Part shown: positions 9,460 to 19,023 of the stretch, piece after piece
Layout of the letters: every line of letters begins with the position of its first letter
How positions within the stretch are numbered: position 1 is the stretch's first letter
NCBI GenBank assembly: GCA_963701385.1
Contig: CAVOZW010000017.1
Location: forward strand, 248,001-312,000
DNA length: 64,000 nucleotides
Direction: 5' to 3'
Source: B30-G6 sp963701385
GTDB lineage: Bacteria; Desulfobacterota; Desulfobacteria; Desulfobacterales; B30-G6
Made by a program: the position numbers and the translations under genes
Notes under the pieces: generated by a model
Databases searched by the model: none
What the model was told of the DNA's origin: nothing
The model's input: the letters and a program-made list of their open reading frames with translations, nothing else

Positions 9460-11041
9460 TCAAAACTCGAGAGGGATAACATTTTTTACCGACCCCAAGT
9501 CATTCAAGGCCGCCAGAACCCTGTCGCCAATTTTTGTATCGGTCTGCATGAAGATGATATTGTGATCCCCCCCCTCCTCCTGACCTACCTGCATTCTGCC
9601 GATATTGATCCCATGATCTCCCAATGTCGTACCGATTTCACCGATGGAGCCGGGGCGATCGATGTTGTAGATCAATGCCATATGTCCCTGAGGTATCAGT
9701 TCAAGTCTGAAATTGTTGATCTTGATGATGCGGGGATCCTTTTTGCCGAAAATTGTACCCGATACGCTGTTGGACATCTCGGTGGTCAGAACATGGACTG
9801 TCAGAAGATTGATATAATCTTCCGACTTCGGCCGTGCTGGTCTCCGTTACCTTGATGCCCATCTCTTTGGCCAACGCCCGAGCATTGATGAAATTGACTT
9901 CGTCGGTGACCATCGGTGTCATCAGCCCTTTCATGACCGCCGTCGAAACCGGCGTCAGATCGACATGTTGAAAATCACCGTCATAGGCAATAATGACTTC
10001 CTTAACCGGCCCTTTGATCAACTGTGTCTGCAGAGATCCCATCTTCTCGCCCAATTCCAAAAGGGGCCCTATTTTCTCCAGCAGTTCGCCTGTCACCGAG
10101 GGAACATTGACCGCGTTGACAATGGTACCTGTTTGTAGAAATGCGATGATCTGTTCGGCAACCGACACCGCCACATTGGTCTGCGCCTCACGGGTGGAGG
10201 CACCCAGATGAGGGGTACAGATCACCCGGTCGAGTTTAAAAAGCGGGTTTGCACCGGGTGGTTCTGTGGCAAACACATCCAGGGCAGCCCCGGCCACCTT
10301 CCCATTGACAATGGCTTCGTGAAGATCAGTCTCATTCACGATGCCCCCCCGGGCACAGTTGATAACCATGACCCCCTCTTTCATCATACCAAAGGCCTTT
10401 TTGTCCACGAAATTGAGCGTGCTCTCCATCTTCGGAACATGAACCGATATATAATCGGCTCGCCGATACAGCTCTTCCAGTGAAACGCTTTCGAACCCGG
10501 ATGTCTCGATCTGCTCCGGTGCGATATGTGGATCGTAAACCACCACCTTCATTTTCAGCCCACGGGCACGATCCGCAACGATGGACCCGATTTTTCCAAA
10601 ACCAATGACCCCCAGCACTTTGTTAAATATTTCTCTACCCTGCAGCCGCTTCTTCTCCCATAGACCGTCTTTCATGGTTGTCGTTCCGGTGGGGATATTT
10701 CGTGACAACGAAAGCATCATGGCAATGGCATGCTCGGCCGTGGTAATCACATTGCCTTCCGGCGTATTCATCACCGCGATCCCCTTTTTAGTGGCCGCGG
10801 GGATGTCCACATTGTCGAGTCCGATCCCAGCTCTTCCGATAACCCGTAAGCTGGTTGCGGCTTTCAATAAATCTGCCGTTACCCTGGTAGCGCTCCGAAT
10901 AACCAGTGCATGATAATCACCGATGATTTCTTTGAGAGCTTCAGGTGAAAGCCCTGTTTTGACATCAACCTCGATACCTTTGGCTTCCTGGAACATCTTG
11001 ATCCCGATGTCACCGAGTGCATCACTTACCAGTACTCTCAT
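9460..11041 (-). CDS. serA: D-3-phosphoglycerate dehydrogenase, one apparent frameshift
   Basis: First step of serine synthesis: NAD-dependent oxidation of 3-phosphoglycerate. Residues 1-100 and 290-330 form the substrate domain. The NAD-binding core has GVIGFGKIGSIVADRA, and RGGIVNE supplies the active-site Arg. The Glu and the catalytic His appear in FATEPP and CTPHLGAST. A long-form C-terminal ACT domain follows (HMALIYNIDRPGSIGEIGTT). Near 9831 the frame shifts; removing one G restores STPKSEDYINLLTVHVLTTE. The start at 11041 (MRVLVSDALGD) has AGAAAGGAG at ideal spacing, so an upstream ATG at 11107 is rejected. 110 bases separate it from the DUF1844 gene. Confidence 0.93.
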
Positions 11042-11129
11042 CTTTTTCTCCTTTCTGACAGCATATTCTTGTGGCGCAATTTTTATCGTATTCAAAATAT
11101 TTATCAAGAAATAAAATCGTTAGGCGATG

Positions 11130-11780
11130 TTATTTCTTGGGTGCTATATGGCAGAGAATGGCCGGCATGCTGGTGTCTTGGCAGCGTATCGAATACTTGT
11201 TGATTTTAACATCAAAAAGCGCGTAAAACCTGCGCAGGGTTTCCAAGACACCCTTGCGAACACCCGAAGCGATAAGGACTCGACCGTTCGGCTTCAGGTA
11301 GATGCGAAAAAGATTCAAAAGAGGGTCGCAATCGCGTTCGTGAAACATCACCTCGGACCCGATAATGGTATCGAACCGGTCTTCAAGATCCGGTCGGTGC
11401 CAATCGAGTCGGCGTATTTTCACATCTGGACAGTGGTTGATTTCGGCATTGGCCGAGGCGAATTGAAGGGCGTTTTCATCATATTCCGTTAGGGTAACAT
11501 CGTGTCCGAACGAAGCCGCAACGATGCCAACGACGCCAATTCCCGATCCGATTTCGAGAACTTTTTTGAACTGCAACGGTGGCGTCTTGGCCACATATTG
11601 GGCCAGGATCCAAGAAGGCTCCCAGATTTTGGCCCACAAAGGAAACCCGTTCATTATATTATCGAAATCAATAAATGAATCGATCCTTTTGGGGACCACA
11701 AAACGAAATGGCCGCCCATGGATCGTCAGGTCCCTGCTTTCGGTAGGGTATTTTCGGTAAAAAGAGGCAAGATTGACCAT
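11130..11780 (-). CDS. class I SAM-dependent methyltransferase (METTL21-like/methyltransferase 16 type)
   Basis: A 216-residue cytoplasmic methyltransferase. Motif I is VLEIGSGIGVVGIVAA (residues ~78-93), an acidic residue follows at LTEYDENAL, and IIGSEVMFHE corresponds to motif IV. FPLWAKIWEPSWILAQYV is typical of the lysine methyltransferase-like group, which modifies protein side chains. The target is unknown. It stands downstream of dnaK, separated by a terminator. Chaperone-modifying members of the METTL21 group exist in eukaryotes, but proximity to dnaK is the only hint here. Confidence 0.8.
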   Translation of the reverse strand: MVNLASFYRKYPTESRDLTIHGRPFRFVVPKRIDSFIDFDNIMNGFPLWAKIWEPSWILAQYVAKTPPLQFKKVLEIGSGIGVVGIVAASFGHDVTLTEYDENALQFASANAEINHCPDVKIRRLDWHRPDLEDRFDTIIGSEVMFHERDCDPLLNLFRIYLKPNGRVLIASGVRKGVLETLRRFYALFDVKINKYSIRCQDTSMPAILCHIAPKK

Positions 11781-11820
11781 AGCCGTACTATAGCGGATCC
11801 GTTCGGCCTGTCAAGGCAAC

Positions 11821-11858
11821 AAAAAAACACCCGTGCACGGTGTGCGCGGGTGTTTTAC
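11821..11858 (-). terminator. probable terminator after dnaK
   Basis: The stem AAAACACCCG / CGGGTGTTTT with a 13-base GC-rich loop is followed on the minus strand by a T run. It lies 160 bases past the dnaK stop and just before the methyltransferase start. I see nothing else in the 11859-12018 stretch. Confidence 0.7.
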
Positions 11859-12018
11859 GTATGTCACTCACATCCTGGTAGGTCCATCATGACACGCGTC
11901 AAGAATGCGGCTGCCAGAGGCAGCTCTGGGCTGACCTCAAAACCTCAGCCCCTTGAACACCCTTGAGGTGAACCTTCAGCTTTTCGTCTGGTTCAGTGCC
12001 TCGGAAGATGGCTCATGG

Positions 12019-13944
12019 CTATTTGTTGTCTTCTTCCTTGACCTCTTCAAAGTCAGCATCCACAACATCATCGTCAGACGCACCGGAACCCTGATCCGAA
12101 GATCCGTCGGCACCGCCTCCGGCCTGTTCATTGGCCTGTGACGCCTTCTGGTACATGGCCTCGGCCAGTTTATGAGATACCTGGGTTAAGGCCTCGCTCA
12201 GCCGTTTGATTTCATCTGTGTCCTCACCTTCCATGGCCGCCTTGAGCGATGCAACGGCTGATTCCACATCGGTCTTGGTTGCGGCTTCAACCTTGTCTCC
12301 CATCTCCTTGATGGATTTTTCTGTGGTATAGATCAATCCATCGGCATGGTTTCGGGCATCGACCAGGGCTCGCTTCTTCTTGTCGTCATCGGCATGCAGT
12401 TCGGCATCCTTGACAAGTTTGTCGATCTCTTCCTTGGAGAGACCGCTGGAAGCCGTTATCTGAATGGATTGTTCTTTACCGGTAGCTTGATCTTTAGCGG
12501 AGACATTCACGATACCATTCGCATCGATATCGAAGGCCACTTCAATCTGCGGAATTCCCCGAGGTGCGGGAGGAATCCCCACCAACTCAAAACGACCCAA
12601 GGTCTTGTTCCCGGCAGCCATTTCACGCTCGCCCTGCAGGACATGAATGGAGACGGCCGGTTGGCTGTCAGCCGCTGTAGAAAATATTTGGCTTTTCTTG
12701 GTTGGAATGGTGGTATTCTTTTCGATAAGTCGGGTCATAACACCGCCAAGGGTTTCGATTCCAAGCGAAAGGGGGGTTACATCCAGCAGCAGCACATCCT
12801 TGACATCCCCTTTGAGGACACCGCCCTGAATAGCGGCACCGATGGCAACCACCTCGTCAGGATTCACACCCTTGTGGGGTTCCTTACCAAATATCTTCTT
12901 TACACGATCCTGAACCGCCGGCATCCGGGTCATGCCGCCCACCAGAATGACTTCGTCGATTTCTTTGGGTGACAGATTGGCATCTTTCAGAGCTGTCCGG
13001 CAGGGACCTTCCAACTTGTCGAGTAGATCGGCAACGAGTGACTCGAGCTTGGCCCGGGTGATCTTGATATTGAGATGCTTGGGGCCACTGGCGTCGGCCG
13101 TGATAAAGGGCAGGTTGACATCCGTTTCCAGGGATGTCGACAATTCCATTTTCGCCTTTTCCGCTGCTTCCTTGAGACGTTGAAGTGCCATTTTATCCGT
13201 TCGGATATCGATACCCTGGTCTTTTTTGAATTCCTTGGCAAAAAAGTCGATGACGCGTAAGTCAAAATCTTCACCACCCAGATGGGTATCCCCGTTGGTC
13301 GCTTTCACTTCGAAGACCCCTTCACCGATCTCCAGAATCGAAACGTCGAATGTGCCGCCACCCAGATCAAACACAGCGATTTTTTCTTCTTTGCGTTTGT
13401 CCAGTCCATAGGCAAGTGATGCCGCTGTGGGCTCGTTGATAATCCGCAGGACATTGAGACCGGCAATCTTTCCAGCATCCTTTGTTTCCTGGCGCTGACT
13501 GTCATTGAAATAGGCGGGGACGGTAACGACGGCATCGGTAACCGGTTCACCCAGGTATTCTTCAGCTGTTTTTTTGATATTGGCCAATATATAGGACGAC
13601 ACTTCTGCCGGACTGACGAGTTTGCCGCGAAGGTTGATGCGAACATCGCCGTTTTCAGACTGAACGATTTTGTAGGGCAGTATTTTGATGTCGTTCTGAA
13701 TCTCGGGAGATCCAAACGTACGCCCAATCAGCCGTTTCACAGCAAAAATTGTATTTTCAGGATTGGTAATCGCCTGACGCTTTGCAATCTGTCCCACCAA
13801 CCTTTCATTGCTCTCTGAAACAGCGACAATCGATGGTGTCGTCCGGCCACCTTCCTGGTTCGTGATCACCTTGGCTTCGCCGCCTTCCATAACCGCCACA
13901 CAGGAGTTGGTGGTTCCGAGATCGATACCGATTATTTTTCCCAT
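12019..13944 (-). CDS. dnaK: chaperone protein DnaK (Hsp70)
   Basis: ATP-driven chaperone of the cytoplasm. It has 641 residues with the full Hsp70 plan: the ATPase domain begins GIDLGTTNSCVAVMEGG and has IINEPTAASLAYGLD, FDLGGGTFDVSILEI and VILVGGMTRMPAVQ. A substrate-binding domain follows with LLLDVTPLSLGIETLGGVMT. The C-terminal lid ends in a Gly/Asp-rich tail with DADFEEVKEEDNK. It follows grpE by 45 bases in the same direction, with a GAGGAG ribosome-binding site. dnaJ is not adjacent in the window. Confidence 0.99.
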   Translation of the reverse strand: MGKIIGIDLGTTNSCVAVMEGGEAKVITNQEGGRTTPSIVAVSESNERLVGQIAKRQAITNPENTIFAVKRLIGRTFGSPEIQNDIKILPYKIVQSENGDVRINLRGKLVSPAEVSSYILANIKKTAEEYLGEPVTDAVVTVPAYFNDSQRQETKDAGKIAGLNVLRIINEPTAASLAYGLDKRKEEKIAVFDLGGGTFDVSILEIGEGVFEVKATNGDTHLGGEDFDLRVIDFFAKEFKKDQGIDIRTDKMALQRLKEAAEKAKMELSTSLETDVNLPFITADASGPKHLNIKITRAKLESLVADLLDKLEGPCRTALKDANLSPKEIDEVILVGGMTRMPAVQDRVKKIFGKEPHKGVNPDEVVAIGAAIQGGVLKGDVKDVLLLDVTPLSLGIETLGGVMTRLIEKNTTIPTKKSQIFSTAADSQPAVSIHVLQGEREMAAGNKTLGRFELVGIPPAPRGIPQIEVAFDIDANGIVNVSAKDQATGKEQSIQITASSGLSKEEIDKLVKDAELHADDDKKKRALVDARNHADGLIYTTEKSIKEMGDKVEAATKTDVESAVASLKAAMEGEDTDEIKRLSEALTQVSHKLAEAMYQKASQANEQAGGGADGSSDQGSGASDDDVVDADFEEVKEEDNK

Positions 13945-13989
13945 CTTGTTCTCCTCCTTGCCTTGAATAGATTCAACTGTTCGTTTGTT

Positions 13990-14607
13990 TTATATTTTTG
14001 CTTCATTATCATCATCGTTGCCGGGCGCCGCCGGCGACGTGGAAACAACGACCATAGACGGCCTTAGGAGCCTGTCATGGATCATGTACCCCTTTTGGAG
14101 TTCGTTGAGAACGACATTCTCGGGTTGATCGGTTGTTTCCTGCTGCATCATGGCCTGGTGATAGCAGGGATCAAATGGTTTCCCCAGCGCATCGATGGGC
14201 AAGGCATTGAACTTTTCGAATATTTTGAGAAGTTCTTTGAGCGTTAAATCCAGCCCCTGTGATAACTGACCATTCTCATTGCCTGTGGTCGAAGATTCAA
14301 TGGCTCTCTCAAGATTGTCGACCACCTCCAAGAGATCCTTTAAAAGTGAGGCATTGGCATATTTTTTGAAATCCGCCATCTCTTTCTGGGTTCGTTTTTT
14401 AACGTTTTCAAGTTCGGCTGAAGCGCGCAAAAAGCGATCGTAAGCTTGTTTGGCTTCATTTTGCGCAATTTCGATCCTTTCTTCGGGCGTTGGCGGTGTA
14501 TTGTCCTCGGAGGGCGATTCGCCGGTCTCAGCATCTAACGGGGCTTGGTTTTGAATGTCAGGATCTTCTGCCTTGACAGTAACCTTGATCTTGTCGTTCT
14601 TTGTCAT
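13990..14607 (-). CDS. grpE: nucleotide exchange factor GrpE
   Basis: Releases ADP from DnaK. It has 205 residues: an acidic, disordered N-terminus (~50 residues), a long coiled coil (EERIEIAQNEAKQAYDRFLR, ASAELENVKKRTQKEMADFK) and a C-terminal beta domain with PFDPCYHQAMMQ and LQKGYMIHDRLLRPSMV. It is first in the grpE-dnaK operon. No hrcA or CIRCE element is visible upstream, so heat control probably does not use HrcA here. Confidence 0.97.
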   Translation of the reverse strand: MTKNDKIKVTVKAEDPDIQNQAPLDAETGESPSEDNTPPTPEERIEIAQNEAKQAYDRFLRASAELENVKKRTQKEMADFKKYANASLLKDLLEVVDNLERAIESSTTGNENGQLSQGLDLTLKELLKIFEKFNALPIDALGKPFDPCYHQAMMQQETTDQPENVVLNELQKGYMIHDRLLRPSMVVVSTSPAAPGNDDDNEAKI

Positions 14608-14788
14608 GAAGTCAACTCTCTCCTGGCTGTCATCTTACCTGTCTGATTCCTTTTTTCCTTACTACCGCCTCGGTACCCACTTCACACATAAGATTTGGTC
14701 ACGGGAAACCACCTGAAAGACCTTACGTCCACACGCTTTCAAACTCTTAAATATGTAAATATTCCGTGTACCTGCTTACATTTTTCAA

Positions 14789-14816
14789 AACATAAGACGC
14801 TATGGTACAATGTCAA
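14789..14816 (-). promoter_or_regulatory. candidate sigma-70 promoter for grpE-dnaK
   Basis: On the minus strand TTGACA (14811-14816) and TATGTT (14789-14794) are 16 bases apart, about 180 bases upstream of grpE. No clear sigma-32 or CIRCE motif was found. The rest of 14608-14994 is AT-rich and shows no gene. Confidence 0.4.
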
Positions 14817-14994
14817 GATTGTCTATATTTTAAATCCCGCATGGGAAAAAAGGAGAACAAAAAGTCCTTTTATGAATAAATAAACGGTTTGGATTGAAGC
14901 GGATCGCGGCCAAGACAGCGATACGGGGGAATCAAAAGAGGGCTTGAGAGACATCCGCTGGTGGCAGCACAATGAAATGGCTGCTTACATAACA

Positions 14995-15242
14995 GGTTGT
15001 GCACCCTCTGTTGTGTTATCTCGAGATCCCTTGGCTTGGCATTGATCGAGATCGATCCACGACACAGAGCCCATCACTTATCGCTGCTTCCTTCCGGATC
15101 TGACGAGGTTCGTGAGTGTCTGTTGCGTGGCGTCCGATCAGACAAAACCTGAGGACTTCAAAAAGACCCTAAAGAGGGAGTTCAGCCCCGCATAAGCGGA
15201 TTTCGGGACGAGGGCACCGCTAGCTCCCCGCCTAGGACAACC
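14995..15242 (-). ncRNA. ffs: signal recognition particle RNA, long (Alu-containing) bacterial form
   Basis: The S-domain core GTCAGATCCGGAAGGAAGCA lies at about 15082-15101 on the minus strand, with the flanking helix CCACG...CGTGG. Upstream is an Alu-type 5' domain: GGGGAGCTAGCGGTGCCCT and AAATCCGCT, then GAACTCCC, closely resembling the 5' end of Bacillus scRNA. The ends pair (GGTTGT near 15242 with ACAACC near 14995), and CCCTCT pairs with AGAGGG just inside. This gives ~248 bases rather than the ~100-base 4.5S form. It has its own strong promoter at 15249-15277. The RNA binds Ffh and guides membrane-protein targeting. Exact ends are inferred from pairing. Confidence 0.88.
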
Positions 15243-15248
15243 GCAGAA

Positions 15249-15277
15249 ACTATAATCACGACCAACGCATTTATCAA
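15249..15277 (-). promoter_or_regulatory. sigma-70 promoter of the SRP RNA
   Basis: TTGATA (15272-15277), a 17-base spacer and TATAGT (15249-15254) lie 7 bases before the inferred RNA start. It is divergent from tilS, which starts at 15340. Confidence 0.8.
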
Positions 15278-15339
15278 GGAATAAAAGCGCCGCACGATTT
15301 TATTTGAAACCAAGCTTTGGCTGATATATCGTCTGAAGC

Positions 15340-16791
15340 ATGAAGCAACACCCTCTGATTCAATCGGTAGAAAAAACCCTTCTAGAATTTCGCATGCTGC
15401 AATCGAGGGACAAGGTACTCGTGGCTGTTTCCGGGGGTCCGGATTCAGTCGCTCTGCTGCACACCCTGCTGGCCCTAAAGACAAAATTCGATATCCAGCT
15501 GGGGGTCGCCCACCTGGATCATGGTTTACGTTCATCAGCGGCCACCAGAGACGCTGCGTTCGTATCATCACTCTGCAATGATTTAGGGCTATTGTCGCAT
15601 GTTGAAAAAACAGATATTCGAGACCTTCATCAGCAGCAAGGGGGTTCTCTCGAGACATTGGGGAGAAAGGCACGCTATCATTTTTTCGACCGTATGGCCC
15701 AACAATTCGGCTACGATAAAATAGCCCTTGGACATCATGCCGGCGACAATGCCGAACTATTCCTCATGAACCTGTTCAGGGGCAGTGGAACGCTGGGGCT
15801 TTCCGGGATACCCCCGGTCCGCAACAATCGATATATCCGTCCGCTGATTGAGCAGCCACGCGAAGGTGTCATGAAATTTCTTCAGGATAACCAGCTTGCC
15901 TTTGTTGTGGATGCCACCAACAACGATCTAAGATTCCTGAGAAACCGGATCCGGCACGAATTGATGCCCGAGTTGATACATCGTTACAACCCCAACCTGG
16001 TGGACACATTGAACCGGACCGCTGCTATTTTCAGGACCGAAGAGGAATGGCTCAACCAATATTCCGGCCAGGTTTTCAAGACCCTGGCAAAAAAAGACGC
16101 CACTTCCGTTCAAATGCCTATTTCAACACTCCTTGAAAAGCATGGGGCGATTCAGCGCCGTACGATCCGAATAGCCATTGGTCATGTCAAAGGAAATCTG
16201 AAAAGCATCACACTTCAACACATTGATGCCGTGTTATGTCTGTGCCGTGAAGGATCTGCAGGCCAAGGCCTACGACTTCCCGGCCGATTGATCGTTCAGA
16301 AGCAGCCCGAGGACCATCTCCGGATTTCCAGACAATCGTCGTCGCCCACATCCCGGGCACGTTCAGATGCTGTCGATAGCATGCCTGAATATAATGTTGC
16401 GCTTCCGCACCCCCATGACGGTATCCAGACAGTGATGATCAACTATTTAGGGATCACGCTCGTGCTGAGTTCCATGAAGGTTGAGTCTATTGGCAGCCTG
16501 ACTTCTGCTGGACAACATACTGCATTCCTTGATATGGACAAACTCATGTTTCCCCTGTTGCTCAGAAACTCATTTCCAGGGGATAAATTCATACCACTGG
16601 GAATGCAGGGTACTCAAAAAGTGAAGCGTTTTTTCATCAACATCAAGATACCCAAGGAAATTCGTCACAAGACACCTGTACTTGTCAGTAATGACAACAT
16701 TGTCTGGATTGTGGGTCATCGAATCGATGAGCGAACCAAAATAACACAACAGACCAGAAATGTTCTAAAAATTGAACTTTTTCTTGCCTAA
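15340..16791 (+). CDS. tilS: tRNA(Ile)-lysidine synthase
   Basis: Modifies C34 of the CAU-anticodon isoleucine tRNA to lysidine so that it reads AUA. It has 483 residues. The N-type ATP pyrophosphatase P-loop SGGPDS is at residues 31-36, followed by VAHLDHGLR, GHHAGDNAE, NLFRGSGTLGLSGIPP and RPLIEQPR. NNDLRFLRNRIRHELMPEL is the usual tRNA-contact helix. The C-terminal domain (MFPLLLRNSFPGDKFIPLG) is the TilS-C fold. In many bacteria tilS precedes ftsH, as here. No strong ribosome-binding site is seen at the ATG. Confidence 0.96.
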   Translation: MKQHPLIQSVEKTLLEFRMLQSRDKVLVAVSGGPDSVALLHTLLALKTKFDIQLGVAHLDHGLRSSAATRDAAFVSSLCNDLGLLSHVEKTDIRDLHQQQGGSLETLGRKARYHFFDRMAQQFGYDKIALGHHAGDNAELFLMNLFRGSGTLGLSGIPPVRNNRYIRPLIEQPREGVMKFLQDNQLAFVVDATNNDLRFLRNRIRHELMPELIHRYNPNLVDTLNRTAAIFRTEEEWLNQYSGQVFKTLAKKDATSVQMPISTLLEKHGAIQRRTIRIAIGHVKGNLKSITLQHIDAVLCLCREGSAGQGLRLPGRLIVQKQPEDHLRISRQSSSPTSRARSDAVDSMPEYNVALPHPHDGIQTVMINYLGITLVLSSMKVESIGSLTSAGQHTAFLDMDKLMFPLLLRNSFPGDKFIPLGMQGTQKVKRFFINIKIPKEIRHKTPVLVSNDNIVWIVGHRIDERTKITQQTRNVLKIELFLA

Positions 16792-16950
16792 TCAGGAAAA
16801 ATGTTTACTGTTACAACGGGTCAAGTGACGACAGGCATGCCAGCACCCACTCGGACCCTTGAATTTAATTTTTCCCGTGCTGACTGATTCGATTTTATGT
16901 AACAGTATGTAACAGTTATAAAAATCGATGGATTCAGGAATATTTAACAT

Positions 16951-17094
16951 GTTGAACCGAAATAGAAAGCGCATTTCTGGTGGGTTCTGCCGTGCGGCAG
17001 TGCTTCCCATGCCGCGGGGTAAGCGAGCGAATCTAAACTAGACAGATTTCCATACGGTCGAAGATTCCTCATAGTTTGCTGTGAGGTTCTTCAA
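16951..17094 (+). repeat. inverted copy of composite intergenic repeat, upstream arm beside ftsH
   Basis: Its modules, in order, are GTTGAACCG...AGCGCAT, the near-palindrome CTGCCGTGCGGCAG with TGCTTC, GTAAGCGAGCGAATC...TAGACAG...TACGGTCG, and ATTCCTCATAGTTTGCTGTG with AGGTTCTTCAA. All reappear on the opposite strand at 19024-19167, downstream of ftsH. The 370-base stretch between tilS and ftsH otherwise holds only a short tandem TATGTAACAG. Confidence 0.75.
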
Positions 17095-17160
17095 ATGCCA
17101 AAATAAAAATCCTTTTCAGGGCGTTTTTTTCCATTAACTCATCGCTGGAGGACATGTCAC

Positions 17161-19023
17161 TTGAACCCGTTTTACAAGAATCTCGCACTTTGGCTCGTCA
17201 TCACACTGATGATGATAATGCTCTACAATCTATTCAACCAGCAGAACCAACCCGAGACCAATATCAGTTATACGAGTTTTCTTTCCATGGTCGACAATGA
17301 ACAAATCGCCGAAGTCGTCATTCAGGGGCAGGAACTTCTCGTCACGGACACAAGCAGAAATCGTTTCAAGATATTTGCTCCCCAGGATCCCGACATGATC
17401 TCTTTTCTGAGGTCCAAGGGTGTGGCCATCAATGCCAAACCGCCTGCTGAATCACCTTGGTACATGTCTGTACTTATTTCCTGGTTTCCCATGATTCTTC
17501 TCATTGGCGTCTGGATTTTTTTCATGCGCCAGATGCAGGCCGGCGGTGGCAAGGCAATGTCTTTTGGGAAAAGCCGGGCAAGACTGCAATCCGATCAGCA
17601 GGAAAAGGTAACCTTCGAAGACGTGGCCGGTATTGACGAGGCCAAGGAGGAATTGGGTGAAATCGTTGATTTCCTCCGCGAACCCAAGAAATTTACCCGG
17701 CTGGGCGGACGGATCCCCAAGGGGGTATTACTCATGGGGCAGCCTGGGACCGGCAAAACCCTTCTCGCCAGGGCTATCGCAGGTGAAGCCGGTGTTCCCT
17801 TCTACAGCATCAGTGGGTCCGATTTCGTCGAAATGTTTGTGGGAGTCGGCGCCTCTCGCGTGCGAGACCTTTTCGTCCAAGGTAAAAAAAATGCCCCCTG
17901 TATTATCTTCATCGATGAAATAGACGCCGTCGGGCGACACAGGGGTGCCGGATTGGGGGGCGGTCATGACGAACGCGAGCAAACCCTCAACCAACTCCTT
18001 GTTGAAATGGATGGCTTTGAATCGAACGAGGGGGTCATCTTGATATCGGCCACGAACAGGCCCGATGTTCTGGATCCAGCGCTGCTGAGGCCCGGCAGGT
18101 TTGATCGCCAGGTGGTCGTCCCCTTGCCCGACATCAGGGGTAGGGAAAAGATCCTGGAAGTTCACATGAAAAAAACACCCATTGCAGCCGATGTCAACGT
18201 CACGACACTGGCCAAAGGAACACCCGGTTTCTCAGGAGCAGACCTGGAAAATCTCGTCAACGAAGCCGCCCTGATTGCGGCCAAACGGAACAAAGAAAAA
18301 ATCGACATGACCGATTTTGAAGATTCCAAAGACAAGGTTTACATGGGTCTGGAAAGAAAATCAAAGGTCATCAAGGAGGAAGATCGCAAAACAACCGCCT
18401 ACCACGAGGGCGGACATGCACTGGTCGCTCGCTTCCTTCCCCATACGGATGCGGTCAATAAGATCACCATCATTCCCAGGGGCCGGGCAGCAGGTATGAC
18501 CTGGTTCCTCCCTGAAGAACGTGATTTCAAATACAAAGACCAGCTGCAGAGCGACCTGGCGGTCGCCTTTGGTGGACGGGTTGCCGAAGATCTCGTTTTC
18601 AAACGGATTAGTACGGGCGCCGCCAACGACATCAAGCAGGCCACCGACCTGGCCCAAAAAATGATTCGTGTCTGGGGAATGAGCGAAAAACTGGGACCCC
18701 TTTCCTATTCCAAAGAAGAAGAACAGATCTTTCTGGGAAGAGAAATCTCTCAGCACAGAGATTATTCCGAAGCCACCGCCAAAAAGATAGACGATGAGAT
18801 CAACACCCTTATCGGTGATGCCTATGAAAAAGCCACGGCGGTCCTCAAGGAAAACATCGATATCCTGCATAAACTTGCGGAAAGCCTCCTTGAAAAAGAA
18901 ACCGTATTGGGTGCCGAGCTGGATGAAATCATCACCAACATGAGACCCGGCATCGAACTTCCGACACTGTCTGAAGCACAAAAAGATGAACAGAGTAAAT
19001 CATCCAGCGAACCGGCCGCATAA
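17161..19023 (+). CDS. ftsH: ATP-dependent zinc metalloprotease FtsH
   Basis: Membrane-anchored AAA+ protease that degrades misassembled membrane proteins and regulators. It has 620 residues. Two membrane segments lie at residues ~7-25 and ~105-123. The AAA module has Walker A GQPGTGKT (193-200), Walker B CIIFIDEIDAVG and the SRH region ATNRPDVLDPALLRPGRFDR. The zinc site is HEGGH (415-419; an Ala-to-Gly variant of the usual HEAGH). Translation starts at TTG, with GGAGG 9 bases upstream. The alternative ATG at 17154 is out of frame. It is flanked by inverted repeats. Confidence 0.98.
   Translation: MNPFYKNLALWLVITLMMIMLYNLFNQQNQPETNISYTSFLSMVDNEQIAEVVIQGQELLVTDTSRNRFKIFAPQDPDMISFLRSKGVAINAKPPAESPWYMSVLISWFPMILLIGVWIFFMRQMQAGGGKAMSFGKSRARLQSDQQEKVTFEDVAGIDEAKEELGEIVDFLREPKKFTRLGGRIPKGVLLMGQPGTGKTLLARAIAGEAGVPFYSISGSDFVEMFVGVGASRVRDLFVQGKKNAPCIIFIDEIDAVGRHRGAGLGGGHDEREQTLNQLLVEMDGFESNEGVILISATNRPDVLDPALLRPGRFDRQVVVPLPDIRGREKILEVHMKKTPIAADVNVTTLAKGTPGFSGADLENLVNEAALIAAKRNKEKIDMTDFEDSKDKVYMGLERKSKVIKEEDRKTTAYHEGGHALVARFLPHTDAVNKITIIPRGRAAGMTWFLPEERDFKYKDQLQSDLAVAFGGRVAEDLVFKRISTGAANDIKQATDLAQKMIRVWGMSEKLGPLSYSKEEEQIFLGREISQHRDYSEATAKKIDDEINTLIGDAYEKATAVLKENIDILHKLAESLLEKETVLGAELDEIITNMRPGIELPTLSEAQKDEQSKSSSEPAA

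Noticed and set aside
14608..14860. CIRCE or sigma-32 heat-shock element before grpE
   Set aside because: No TTAGCACTC-N9-GAGTGCTAA palindrome or CTTGAA...CCCCAT pair was found; only a sigma-70-like promoter.
15043..15140. A short 4.5S-type SRP RNA as the whole gene
   Set aside because: The S-domain pairs well alone, but the upstream Alu-like motif, outer closing helix and promoter at 15249-15277 all fit a longer RNA.
15182..15673. Minus-strand frame of 163 codons
   Set aside because: Overlaps the SRP RNA, its promoter and the start of tilS; no family features.
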